A DNA stretch of 64,000 nt from HGM11367 sp964600435 (GTDB lineage: Bacteria > Bacillota > Clostridia > Christensenellales > UBA1242). Position numbers and translations under genes: made by a program. Where the stretch lies: positions 5,127-69,126 of the forward strand of contig CAZRJB010000006.1 of NCBI GenBank assembly GCA_964600435.1, read 5' to 3'. Below are positions 27,437-35,328 of the stretch, piece by piece. The notes beneath the pieces are model-generated. The model had not been told where the DNA came from, searched no databases, and was given only the letters and a program-made list of their open reading frames with translations. The first letter of the stretch is position 1, and each line of letters begins with the position of its first letter.

Positions 27437-27568
27437 GTGCTGTTTTTTCTTGTTAGGCAAAATAGCAATATAACTGCCAAAGAGATTGCAAACAAATACG
27501 GCAAAATTTTTTATAGTAAATATGATATAGTAAAAAACACCTTAAACTCTCGTTGGTTAAGGTGTTGA
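27437..27568 (+). pseudogene. Possible remnant of an HTH regulator
   Basis: A 43-codon frame from a GTG with no ribosome site reads FLVRQNSNITAKEIANKYG near its start, close to the first helices of HTH_11/DeoR/WYL regulators (ITAKELAEKFxVS). The following residues lose the pattern. Its 3' end overlaps the recD2 terminator hairpin. Best taken as a decayed fragment; it could also be chance. Confidence 0.3.
27530..27566 (-). terminator. recD2 terminator
   Basis: A perfect 10-bp stem AACACCTTAA/TTAAGGTGTT (27536-27545 with 27557-27566) with a T-run on each strand, about 85 bases downstream of recD2. Confidence 0.85.
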
Positions 27569-27650
27569 TTTTTTTGTGAGTTTCTAACATGTAAAAGCGA
27601 TATTTTATTATTTTTATTGAAATTTAATGCTTTTTATAAATAAAATTGGG

Positions 27651-29897
27651 TTAATTTTCAAAAAGTTGTTTAAGTTTTTGGTTGGATTCCGTCAAAAAAT
27701 CTTTTAGCATTGTTTGCCTTTTTATTGTGTTGACATTTGAAATCATTCGTCTAAGATTTTTTTTGTTACCCACCAAAACAACCATTTTTTTTGCTCTGGT
27801 GATTGCGGTGTAAATTAAATTTCTATTTAAAATTATTGGTGGACCACTGATAATTGGAATAACAACAACATCAAATTCGCTGCCTTGGCTTTTATGGATG
27901 GTTATTGCATATGCCAAACTCAATTCTCCAATTTCTGTTCGCTGATATATGCACTCTCTGCCGTCTTCAAACAAAACAACAGTTTCGCCTGAGCCGGGGT
28001 TGATTTTGTGAATATATCCAATATCTCCGTTAAAAACCCCACTGCCTTCTTCGCTCGATAAACCGTTGTTTTTTGTCCAAACAAGGTCGTAGTTGTTGGA
28101 TGTTTGCATAACTTTGTCGCCTTCTCTAAATGTTGTTTTTCCAACAAGCAATTCGTTTTTTCCATATTTTGATGGGTTGATTTTGTCTTGTAGGCTTGTG
28201 TTTAAATTAATTGTTCCGCTAGCGCCTGCTTTTAATGGTGCTAAAATTTGGATTTTGTTAGGTTCAACTTTTGCAAAATTTGGAATTCTTGCTGTAACCA
28301 AATTAACAATCGAATCTTTAATTTCTAAAGCGTCGTCATGCGACTCAAAAAAGAAATCTTTTGAAGAATTGTCAATGATGGGCATTTCGCCACTGTTAAT
28401 CAGGTGAGCGTTTGAAACAATTAAACTTTTTTCGTCTTGTCTAAATATTTTGGTTAAATAAGATACCTTAACAATTCCACTTTCTAGAATGTCACCAAAA
28501 ACATTTCCAGCGCCCACGCTTGGTAGTTGGTCTTTGTCGCCAACTAAAATCAGTTTACAATCTCGTGGGAGTGCTTTTAAAAGACTATTCATAAGCATAA
28601 CGTCAACCATTGAAACCTCGTCAACAATAACAGCGCTAACATTAAGTTGGTTTTGTTCGTTATATACAAATGTCTGCCCGCTTCCCTTAAAGTTAATCTC
28701 AAGACCTCGGTGTATTGTTTTTGCTTCTTGCCCAGTGCTTTCGCTGAGCCTTTTGCTCGCTCTGCCGGTTGGTGCCAAAAGCATAACCTTGTTATTGTTT
28801 TGTTTTAAAATTTCTAAAATGCATTTAATTATGGTGGTTTTCCCTGTTCCGGGTCCACCAGTTATAACGCTCACGCCGTTTTTTAAGGAGCTGTTTATTG
28901 CTGATTTTTGTTGTTTATCAAAATTTATGTGGTTAATTTTTTCAAAGAAAGATATGGCGCTTGAAAAATCTGAGTCGGTGGATGTTGCTGTTATGTTTAA
29001 AAGGGCTAGTTTTTGAGCTACAGAACTTTCTGTAAAATACATTCTTGTTAGCATTACAATTTCTCTACCATTTTTGTGCCTAAACATTGAAATGGTTTTA
29101 TCGTAACCCATTGTGTCTAAAACTTCTTCAAACTTGTCTTGATTCCCTTCAAAATTTAGCCCTAAAATTGTGCTAGCGCTTTCTAACAAATTATCCTTAT
29201 ATATATAAGTATTGCCAGTTTTTTCACTGTTTTCGGTTAATGTATGAATAATTCCGGCTCTAATTCTAAACAATGAGTTTGACGCAATCCCCATACTTTT
29301 AGCAATGTTGTCAGCAGTCAAAAAACCAATTCCATCCACATCTTCAACCAATTTATATGGGTTTGTTTTTACAGTGTCAATTGTTTTATCTGAATAGCAA
29401 TTGTAAATTTTTATTGCCATGTTGACTGATATGTTGTAATTTTGCAAAAACATAACTGAGTTCTGCATTTTCTTAATTTCGTTAAATGCGCTTGAGATTG
29501 AATCCGCTTTCATTTTACTAATTCCCTTTATTTGAGCCAAAAGATTTGGGTTAAATTCGATAATTGTTAGCGTGTCCTCTTTAAACTTGTCAACAATTAG
29601 GTTTGCAGTAACTGGACCAATTCCTTTAATTAATCCGCTAGATAAATATTTTTTTATTCCGTCCAAACTGCTAGGGTAAATAACTTCATAGTTTTCAAAT
29701 GCAAATTGTTCGCCATATTTGTTTGTGGTTGTTTTTCCTTCCAACCTTAAACATAATCCAACGCGAGCATCGCCTAGTGTGCCTACAATTGTTGAATAAT
29801 CATCAAAACCGTGTTCGTTGTGTGATAAAACGGCAACAGTATAGCCGTTGTCTTCGTTTCTGAAAATTATTTCTTCAATTGAACCCTGTAATATCAT
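27651..29897 (-). CDS. recD2: RecD2-type 5'-3' DNA helicase
   Basis: RecD2 is the stand-alone RecD-like helicase of bacteria without RecBC, with roles in repair and replication fork maintenance. I start it at 29897 (MILQGSIEEI..), the family's usual N-terminus, giving 748 residues. Present are the N-terminal OB/HHH region (GIGPVTANLIVDKF), Walker A GGPGTGKTT (about 343-351), Walker B VDEVSMVD, the GDKDQLPSVGAG motif and the C-terminal YAITIHKSQGSEFD and YTAITRAKK motifs. No Shine-Dalgarno exists; a TATAAT lies six bases upstream of the ATG. The upstream in-frame extension would cross this promoter. Confidence 0.95.
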   Translation of the reverse strand: MILQGSIEEIIFRNEDNGYTVAVLSHNEHGFDDYSTIVGTLGDARVGLCLRLEGKTTTNKYGEQFAFENYEVIYPSSLDGIKKYLSSGLIKGIGPVTANLIVDKFKEDTLTIIEFNPNLLAQIKGISKMKADSISSAFNEIKKMQNSVMFLQNYNISVNMAIKIYNCYSDKTIDTVKTNPYKLVEDVDGIGFLTADNIAKSMGIASNSLFRIRAGIIHTLTENSEKTGNTYIYKDNLLESASTILGLNFEGNQDKFEEVLDTMGYDKTISMFRHKNGREIVMLTRMYFTESSVAQKLALLNITATSTDSDFSSAISFFEKINHINFDKQQKSAINSSLKNGVSVITGGPGTGKTTIIKCILEILKQNNNKVMLLAPTGRASKRLSESTGQEAKTIHRGLEINFKGSGQTFVYNEQNQLNVSAVIVDEVSMVDVMLMNSLLKALPRDCKLILVGDKDQLPSVGAGNVFGDILESGIVKVSYLTKIFRQDEKSLIVSNAHLINSGEMPIIDNSSKDFFFESHDDALEIKDSIVNLVTARIPNFAKVEPNKIQILAPLKAGASGTINLNTSLQDKINPSKYGKNELLVGKTTFREGDKVMQTSNNYDLVWTKNNGLSSEEGSGVFNGDIGYIHKINPGSGETVVLFEDGRECIYQRTEIGELSLAYAITIHKSQGSEFDVVVIPIISGPPIILNRNLIYTAITRAKKMVVLVGNKKNLRRMISNVNTIKRQTMLKDFLTESNQKLKQLFEN

Positions 29898-29903
29898 ATT
29901 AAT

Positions 29904-29909
29904 ATTATA
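29904..29909 (-). promoter_or_regulatory. -10 box of recD2, leaderless arrangement
   Basis: TATAAT on the minus strand ends six bases before the ATG. The -35 (TTACTT at 17-base spacing) is weak. Transcription would begin at about the start codon. Confidence 0.5.
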
Positions 29910-29971
29910 ATACAAAAAACTCACAAAAGTAAAACAAAATTTCACTTTGTGTTTCTTAGAGATAAGCAAAA

Positions 29972-29987
29972 TGTTTCACGTGAAACA
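29972..29987. promoter_or_regulatory. parS site 1
   Basis: TGTTTCACGTGAAACA, a perfect 16-bp palindrome identical to the Bacillus-type parS consensus bound by ParB/Spo0J. It lies 86 bases upstream of parA. Confidence 0.97.
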
Positions 29988-30015
29988 TTTTTTTAAAAAA
30001 AGTTGAATTTATTTA

Positions 30016-30044
30016 TTCACAAATTATAATATATATGATATAAT
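30016..30044 (+). promoter_or_regulatory. parAB promoter
   Basis: TTCACA (30016-30021), 17 bases, TATAAT (30039-30044). The parS site lies just upstream of the -35. Confidence 0.8.
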
Positions 30045-30072
30045 CTATAAAAAATAAGGAGGATAAAAGATA

Positions 30073-30882
30073 TTGGGAAAAATTATTGCTTTCGCCAACC
30101 AAAAAGGTGGGGTTGGCAAAACCACAACATGTATAAATTTGGCTGGTTTTTTGGCATTGCTAGATAAAAAAATTTTGATTGTTGATATGGACCCACAAGG
30201 CAATGCTTCAAGTGGTGTTGGAATTGATAAAGATAAAGAAACAAAAACGATGTATAATTTGATAATAAAAGAAAACTACATTGATGAAGTTATTCAAAAA
30301 ACAAATTTGGAAAATTTGGATATTATTCCTGCAACGGTTGACTTAGCTGGGGCAGAAATTGACCTAGTGCAAATGCAAATGCGTGAAAATGTTGTAAAAA
30401 ACATTCTAGATAAAATAAAAGACAAGTATGATTTTATCTTTATTGACTGTCCACCATCGCTTGGGCTTATAACTGTAAATGCATTAACAGCCTCAGATTC
30501 TGTGATAATACCGTTTCAGTGTGAGTTTTTTCCGCTTGAGGGCTTAACTCAGTTGATGAACACAGTAAGATTAATCATTCATCACTTAAATTCTAACTTG
30601 CAAATTGAGGGAGTTGTTATGACAATGAAAGATAACCGCTCTAATCTTGTTGCCGAAGTTAGTAAGGAAGTAAAAAAGTTTTTTGGTGATAAGGTGTACA
30701 ACACATATATTCCACGTAATATCAAACTTGCAGAAGCTCCTAGCCACGGTGAAACAATTGCAACATATGACATAAATTCCAAGGGCGCGAGTGCATACTT
30801 AGATTTGGCTTATGAATTTTTGGATAGAAACAACATAAAATATAAAAAACCAAACAAAAGAGAATTAAAGGAGAAAAAATAA
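30073..30882 (+). CDS. parA: Chromosome-partitioning ATPase ParA/Soj
   Basis: ParA/Soj is a deviant Walker-A ATPase that binds DNA as an ATP dimer and drives ParB-parS complexes; in Bacillus Soj also acts on DnaA. The 269 residues have the deviant P-loop KGGVGKTT at 11-18, MDPQGNASSG near 43, and IDCPPSLGLITVNAL. Translation starts at TTG (30073), ten bases after a perfect AAGGAGG; there is no competing ATG. parB follows two bases after its stop. The pair with flanking parS sites is the chromosomal soj-spo0J type. Confidence 0.97.
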   Translation: MGKIIAFANQKGGVGKTTTCINLAGFLALLDKKILIVDMDPQGNASSGVGIDKDKETKTMYNLIIKENYIDEVIQKTNLENLDIIPATVDLAGAEIDLVQMQMRENVVKNILDKIKDKYDFIFIDCPPSLGLITVNALTASDSVIIPFQCEFFPLEGLTQLMNTVRLIIHHLNSNLQIEGVVMTMKDNRSNLVAEVSKEVKKFFGDKVYNTYIPRNIKLAEAPSHGETIATYDINSKGASAYLDLAYEFLDRNNIKYKKPNKRELKEKK

Positions 30883-30884
30883 TT

Positions 30885-31811
30885 ATGACAACAAAAAAAT
30901 CAAGTCTTGGTAAAGGATTAGGTGCTTTGCTATCTGCTTATGATGACTACGATGATTCTGTAAAAAATGTAAGCGCCTCTCAAACAAATGAAATAGAAAT
31001 TGAAAAACTAATACCAAATGTAAATCAACCAAGAAAAATATTTGAACAAACGGCATTGGAGGAATTGGCTAATTCAATAAAAGTTCATGGTGTTATTCAG
31101 CCTCTTGTTGTAAATGATAACAAAGATGGTACATATTTAATTATTGCTGGTGAAAGAAGGTATAGGGCTTCTAAACTTGCTGGCTTAACAAAGGTGCCAT
31201 GCATTATTAAAGATTATTCTGAAAAACAGATTAAAGAAATTTCTATTATAGAAAACTTGCAAAGAGAAGATCTTAATCCAATTGAATCTGCAAGAGCAAT
31301 CAGACAATTAATGGATGAATATAAAATGACGCAAGAGGCTGTGAGTGAAAGAATTGGAATATCTAGACCAAACATCGCCAACACATTAAGACTTTTAACA
31401 TTGTGTCCAGAAGTTATTTCTATGGTGGAAAGCGGAAAATTGTCTGCGGGACATGCTAGATGCCTTGTTCCTGTTCAAGATTATAATTCTCAGATTAAAC
31501 TCGCAATGTCTGCTTCTGGCAATAGAATGTCGGTTAGAGATTTAGAAAAGGCTGTCAAAAAACTACTTAAACCAAAGAGTACAACCGAAAAAGAGCCTAT
31601 GCAGCAAAGCATAGAATTAAAAGAATTGGTTAATGAAATGCAAAGAACATTTGCAACAAAAGTTTCTGTTATTGGCAATGATAAAAAAGGTAGAATATAT
31701 ATTGATTATTATTCTAGAGATGATTTAGATAGGATTTCAGATATGATAAACCTTTTAAAGACAAAAAAGCTTACCCTTAAAGAGTTAAGCGAGTTCAATA
31801 AACGTAAATAG
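30885..31811 (+). CDS. parB: Chromosome-partitioning protein ParB/Spo0J
   Basis: ParB is the CTP-dependent clamp that loads on parS and spreads along DNA. The 308 residues show the N-terminal Soj-stimulating region (SLGKGLGALL), the CTP-binding GERRYR motif at 89-94, ENLQREDLNPIE, the helix-turn-helix (TQEAVSERIGISRPNIANTLRL), and a C-terminal dimerisation region. The start ATG has AAAGGAG upstream within the end of parA, so the two are one operon. A terminator and a second parS follow. Confidence 0.97.
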   Translation: MTTKKSSLGKGLGALLSAYDDYDDSVKNVSASQTNEIEIEKLIPNVNQPRKIFEQTALEELANSIKVHGVIQPLVVNDNKDGTYLIIAGERRYRASKLAGLTKVPCIIKDYSEKQIKEISIIENLQREDLNPIESARAIRQLMDEYKMTQEAVSERIGISRPNIANTLRLLTLCPEVISMVESGKLSAGHARCLVPVQDYNSQIKLAMSASGNRMSVRDLEKAVKKLLKPKSTTEKEPMQQSIELKELVNEMQRTFATKVSVIGNDKKGRIYIDYYSRDDLDRISDMINLLKTKKLTLKELSEFNKRK

Positions 31812-31823
31812 TTAATTAGAGTT

Positions 31824-31858
31824 AAAAAGATAGTGTTTTTTACGCTGTCTTTTTTTAT
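31824..31858 (+). terminator. parAB terminator
   Basis: AAAAAGATAGTG pairs with CGCTGTCTTTTT (wobbles), followed by T residues, about 12 bases after the parB stop. Confidence 0.85.
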
Positions 31859-31928
31859 TCGTTATAAATCTTAGTTGGTTTTTAATAAAAAAGTTTTAAT
31901 GATAAAAACATATTTGTTGTTAAGTTTG

Positions 31929-31958
31929 AAAAAAATGTTTCACGTGAAACATTTTTTT
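31929..31958. promoter_or_regulatory. parS site 2 in a 30-bp perfect palindrome
   Basis: The 16-bp parS core (31936-31951) is identical to site 1, here extended by seven A and seven T residues to a perfect 30-bp palindrome. Together the sites bracket recD2-proximal DNA and parAB. Confidence 0.95.
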
Positions 31959-32140
31959 AACGTTTTATGTAAAAATGGTTGCAATCACACAAATTGTATA
32001 AAGCAAATTGTTTAAAGTTAAGCATCTGTTTCTGCAAAATAGAACTATTATTGCAATAGAATTTTTTGTATACTTGCTTCTGAATTTCTCTATAGTGCAA
32101 AAAATATTTACCGTTTTTCTCGCATAAAAACTCCGATTAA
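31959..32140. other. Gene-free spacer beside parS
   Basis: I searched this stretch for DnaA boxes (TTATCCACA-like) because parS sites cluster near the origin; none was seen on either strand. No gene is supported. Confidence 0.4.
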
Positions 32141-32314
32141 TTATATAATCCTGCTACAGCAACTACCAGAGTTAAAGTTAAGCCCGTTTCCTCCAAACAA
32201 AATTAAAGCAAATAATAAAATAATTGTTGTGTTATTTGCTAAATTAATATCATTTGCATTTGCGAATAGTGCGATGAGAATTAACAATAAAATTTCTTCA
32301 GTAGAATTGTTCAT
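32141..32314 (-). CDS. 57-residue putative membrane peptide with CC tail
   Basis: A short frame with a near-perfect AAAAGGAGG eight bases before its ATG encodes two hydrophobic segments (about 8-18 and 31-41), an Asn-rich linker, a Gly-Gly-Asn-Gly and a C-terminal Ser-Gly-Ser-Cys-Cys. No family is recognised. Small hydrophobic Asn/Gly/Cys-rich peptides of this kind occur in Clostridia, sometimes linked to spores or membranes; the GG-N-G could also suggest a processed peptide, but the residues before it do not fit a classical double-glycine leader. It is divergent from the ArsR-family regulator, which may control it. Confidence 0.65.
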   Translation of the reverse strand: MNNSTEEILLLILIALFANANDINLANNTTIILLFALILFGGNGLNFNSGSCCSRII

Positions 32315-32480
32315 ATAAAAAACCTCCTTTTCGACTTAAAAACATTTTCTTCAACAAAATTTTATCTATAATACATTTTTAATTTTTAGCATATGTAAGA
32401 TATAATTACAGTACAAAAGTCGTTACACTTTATGCCATTATATATGTTAATAAAAATAAATTTGTTACAAGGAGATTATA

Positions 32481-32825
32481 ATGAGTTACATTTTATTAAA
32501 CACGATTGAAGAAAATGAGATTAATAATTATATTCCGTCTGAGAAAAAATTAAAAGAACTTGCATCGTTTTTTCAAAACTTTTCTGATTCTACTAGGCTA
32601 AAAATTATATCGGCGCTAAGCATAAACGAACTATGCGTCAACGATTTGTCTGCAGTTTTAAACATTAATCAAACAACAATAAGTCACCAATTAAAATATT
32701 TAAAAAATCAATGTATTGTAGAAGCCAAAAGAGATGGAAAAATTATAAAATATTCTTTGCAAAATCAGTTTGTTAATGAACTGATGAACTATGCAATTGA
32801 AAGTTTGAAACAGTTAAATTTCTGA
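32481..32825 (+). CDS. ArsR/SmtB-family regulator
   Basis: The 114-residue protein has the ArsR winged helix (FQNFSDSTRLKIISALSINELCVNDLSAVLNINQTTISHQLKYL). The metal-site signature ELCVCD of CadC/ArsR proteins appears as ELCVND, leaving one cysteine, so classical thiolate metal sensing is unlikely. AAGGAG precedes the ATG. A TATAAT at 32401-32406 with a poor -35 lies 75 bases upstream. The divergent 57-residue peptide is its most likely local target. Confidence 0.85.
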   Translation: MSYILLNTIEENEINNYIPSEKKLKELASFFQNFSDSTRLKIISALSINELCVNDLSAVLNINQTTISHQLKYLKNQCIVEAKRDGKIIKYSLQNQFVNELMNYAIESLKQLNF

Positions 32826-32855
32826 TAACAATTTTAAAACAATTTGTGTTCTGGG

Positions 32856-32885
32856 TTGGATTATTTTTAGGCAATATGTTATAAT
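32856..32885 (+). promoter_or_regulatory. tmk promoter with extended -10
   Basis: TTGGAT (32856-32861), 18 bases, TGT-TATAAT (extended -10, hexamer 32880-32885), about 24 bases before the gene. Confidence 0.75.
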
Positions 32886-32908
32886 GTTTTTCAAGGAGAA
32901 ATTACATT

Positions 32909-33595
32909 ATGAAAGGGAAATTAATTGTTATTGAAGGCACAGATTGTTCTGGTAAAGAAACCCAAAGCAATTTGCTTGTAAAATTTTTAAATGAGGCTGG
33001 TTATAAAACATCAAAATATGCTTTTCCAAATTATAACTCGCCAACGGGAAAAATTATTGCAGGTCCTTATTTAGGGAAAGAAGGTTATCAACCGGCATTG
33101 TTTTCTGAGGGCGCAAGCAATGTTGATGCTTATTGCGCATCTCTTCTTTTTGCTATGGATAGAAAATATAATATTCATGAAGTGAATGAAATGTTGAACA
33201 ATGGAGTTAATGTTGTTCTGGATAGATATATAGATTCCAACATGGCTCACCACGGTGCAAAACTTTCTGATGACAAAAAGGGTGAGTTTTATAACTTTAT
33301 TGAAACTTTAGAGTATGAGCTTTTAAAATTGCCAAAACCTGATTTGGAGGTTTTTTTGCATATGCCAACTTGGGCTAGCAAAATTTTAAAATCTTCAAGA
33401 AATGAAAAACCTGACCAGCATGAGTCTGATGAAGATTATTTATCTAAGTCAGAAAATGCATATATTGAAATTGTTCAGCAGCATAATGCCAAAACAATTG
33501 AGTGTGTAGATGGCAAAAGAATTAAGAATATTGATGAAATAAGCAATGAACTTTGTTCTTTAGTTGCTTTGTTTGTTTCAAATAATAATGCTTAA
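32909..33595 (+). CDS. tmk: Thymidylate kinase-like protein
   Basis: dTMP kinase makes dTDP for DNA synthesis. The 228 residues have the P-loop at 10-18, the FPNYNSPTG substrate loop, the LDRYIDSN (DR-Y) motif near 109 and a LID region. The P-loop reads GTDCSGKET where most enzymes have GxDGxGKST; Cys for Gly and Glu for Ser/Thr are unusual but the Lys and final Thr remain. The long LID and C-terminal part resemble archaeal/clostridial Tmk variants. AAGGAG lies 10 bases before ATG. Confidence 0.88.
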   Translation: MKGKLIVIEGTDCSGKETQSNLLVKFLNEAGYKTSKYAFPNYNSPTGKIIAGPYLGKEGYQPALFSEGASNVDAYCASLLFAMDRKYNIHEVNEMLNNGVNVVLDRYIDSNMAHHGAKLSDDKKGEFYNFIETLEYELLKLPKPDLEVFLHMPTWASKILKSSRNEKPDQHESDEDYLSKSENAYIEIVQQHNAKTIECVDGKRIKNIDEISNELCSLVALFVSNNNA

Positions 33596-33603
33596 ATCAT
33601 GTT

Positions 33604-33671
33604 AGAGAATGAAAGTTATAGAAAGTGAACATAATTTTTCGCTTTTTAGTTTCGCATTCTCTTTTTTTTTG
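33604..33671 (+). terminator. tmk terminator
   Basis: AGAGAATG (33604-33611) pairs with CATTCTCT (33655-33662), with further imperfect pairing inside, then nine T residues. Confidence 0.75.
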
Positions 33672-33755
33672 CCATATTTAAATTTTATTGTATAGCAACG
33701 AGAATTTTCATTGAAAACATATTTGTAAAAATATCTGAGCATTTTGTAAAAAATG

Positions 33756-33784
33756 TTGCTCTTTTTGTTTTTTTATGTTACAAT
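33756..33784 (+). promoter_or_regulatory. Promoter of the fusion-pseudoenzyme gene
   Basis: TTGCTC (33756-33761), 17 bases, TACAAT (33779-33784). It leaves a leader of about 150 bases that contains a nine-codon frame from 33898 and the inverted repeat CAACC/GGTTG. The rest of the 33596-33941 gap is AT-rich without a supported gene. Confidence 0.55.
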
Positions 33785-33941
33785 ATTTTTGTTAGATAAA
33801 AAAACAACTTTAATACAATCTTCTACAAATTTCATTTTTTGATTAATATCAATTAAAAATTGAATTATTTCAACCAAGAAAAAGAAGAAGTTATATCATG
33901 GTTGAAAAGTCAAACGAATACACTTAAAAGAAGAATAAAAA

Positions 33942-35132
33942 ATGAAAAGCATAATGGTAATTGACACACAAAATGGTTTTGTTGGTGAAAATGACTCAAA
34001 ATTAATTGAAAATATAAATAATTATTTGAAAAATAATAATTTTGATGTTATTGTTTACACAAAATTGATGACAAATGTTAATAATATTAGTAAAAGTTAT
34101 TCAGAAACAGCAAAGCAATATAACAAAGAAGAACAAAAGTTGGCAGTTAAAAAAATGCAGAAAGGAAGGGTTTTTAGCAAAAAGTATCATGGTATGACAA
34201 ATAAAATATTAAAATATTTATTTGAAAAAGGTGTTGAAGAAATTGAGTTGTGTGGAATTAATAATGAAGATGATTTTGAATTAATTAAAACTCAATTGCA
34301 AAATATAAACATAAAAGCAAAAATTAATGAAAATTTAACAAAAAATTATGTTTTTTTATCAAATTATTCAAAAAATAATTATTTTTTAACGAATAATGGT
34401 TTTTATATTGGTGACATGCTTGCAAACAATAATCAAATTACAAGCACAAGCATTTTAGCATTTGCGCTTATTGAATGGCTTGATGGGTGTCAAAAAACTG
34501 CGGAACAATTTCAAAAAATTTTAAGTTGTTTTTATAAATTTTTTCCAAGTAAAATTTACAAATATTCAGATAGCTTAGCAAAATGGATGGATTTGGGTTG
34601 CAGACACTATAGATTATGTGAAGATTTTATAGGAATTGAATATTGCACGCCTATTGGTGTTTATGCAAGCACTTTATCTGAAATTAACACATTGTTAGAA
34701 AAAACAATAATTGTAACACATAACAATGAAACTGCATTGATTATTGCAAAAGTTTTAACATATTCAATTTATTTTTTAAAAACAAACACTGAAAAGAAAT
34801 GTTTAATTAAAAAGTTGCAAAAAATTTTTGATTTAAATTTTAGTCTAAATTTAGAAGAAAATATAAAAAATTATAAAAATAATGGCAATTTTGTTGATTT
34901 TTTAGGAATTATTTTGGCAATTTTTATAAATTCTGATTGTTACTATAATGCAATATCTTTGGCAATAAAAATTGATGCAAGTTTTGTGAGTGCTGTTTGT
35001 GCTTTATGTGATGCATATTATAAAGATATCCCTATGTTGGTTGTTAAAGAATTTAAAGCAAAATTACCAAAGAAGTTTATTAATTTGATAAACAATTTTG
35101 GCAGAATAACAAAAGAAAACAATGCCATGTGA
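33942..35132 (+). CDS. Fusion of isochorismatase-like and ADP-ribosylglycohydrolase-like domains, both apparently inactive
   Basis: Residues 1-145 follow the cysteine-hydrolase (isochorismatase/nicotinamidase) fold: MVIDTQNGFV with the catalytic Asp, a YLFEKGVEEIELCGI strand, but NNEDD where the catalytic Cys should be. Residues 155-385 follow ADP-ribosylglycohydrolase order: ITSTSILAFALIEWL in place of the metal-binding TDDT motif, then KWMDLG, YCTPIGVYASTLSEI in place of GNG-AMR-PIG, THNNETAL, and AIKIDASFVSAVCALCDAYY in place of LGGDxDTxAAxxGAxAGAYYG. All metal-binding Asp residues are missing. Both active sites therefore look lost while the folds persist, suggesting a binding or regulatory role, perhaps for ADP-ribose or a nicotinamide compound. 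The ribosome site is weak. Confidence 0.68.
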   Translation: MKSIMVIDTQNGFVGENDSKLIENINNYLKNNNFDVIVYTKLMTNVNNISKSYSETAKQYNKEEQKLAVKKMQKGRVFSKKYHGMTNKILKYLFEKGVEEIELCGINNEDDFELIKTQLQNINIKAKINENLTKNYVFLSNYSKNNYFLTNNGFYIGDMLANNNQITSTSILAFALIEWLDGCQKTAEQFQKILSCFYKFFPSKIYKYSDSLAKWMDLGCRHYRLCEDFIGIEYCTPIGVYASTLSEINTLLEKTIIVTHNNETALIIAKVLTYSIYFLKTNTEKKCLIKKLQKIFDLNFSLNLEENIKNYKNNGNFVDFLGIILAIFINSDCYYNAISLAIKIDASFVSAVCALCDAYYKDIPMLVVKEFKAKLPKKFINLINNFGRITKENNAM

Positions 35133-35172
35133 CAAATTTGTTAAAAAAATTGACAAATGCTTTTTTAATTAC

Positions 35173-35225
35173 GGTTTAAATTAAGTGTAGTATTAAATTT
35201 TACAATTTTAAACCTTGTTTTTTTG
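35173..35225 (+). terminator. Terminator of the fusion gene
   Basis: GGTTTAAATT (35173-35182) pairs with AATTTTAAACC (35204-35214) with one bulge, followed by TTGTTTTTTT. Confidence 0.6.
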
Positions 35226-35226
35226 T

Positions 35227-35254
35227 TTGTATTTTTTATAAAAAGTGATAAAAT
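35227..35254 (+). promoter_or_regulatory. SDR-iscR promoter
   Basis: TTGTAT (35227-35232), 16 bases, TAAAAT (35249-35254). No copy of the ACTAAATTAGT palindrome was found here. Confidence 0.5.
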
Positions 35255-35328
35255 ATCATTGATTATGCATTTTTTATGGTTTTTTGATATCAAATTGCAT
35301 AAAAATATTAATTTTTGGGGGGATAAAA

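Noticed and set aside
28489..29016. 175-codon plus-strand frame opposite recD2
   Set aside because: Shadow of the helicase motifs; no ribosome site or recognisable product.
33857..33965. A 34-codon frame from TTG (EKEEVISWLKSQTN..) overlapping the start of the pseudoenzyme gene
   Set aside because: Protein-like composition but no ribosome site, non-ATG start and overlap with a better gene; may be a remnant but not supportable.
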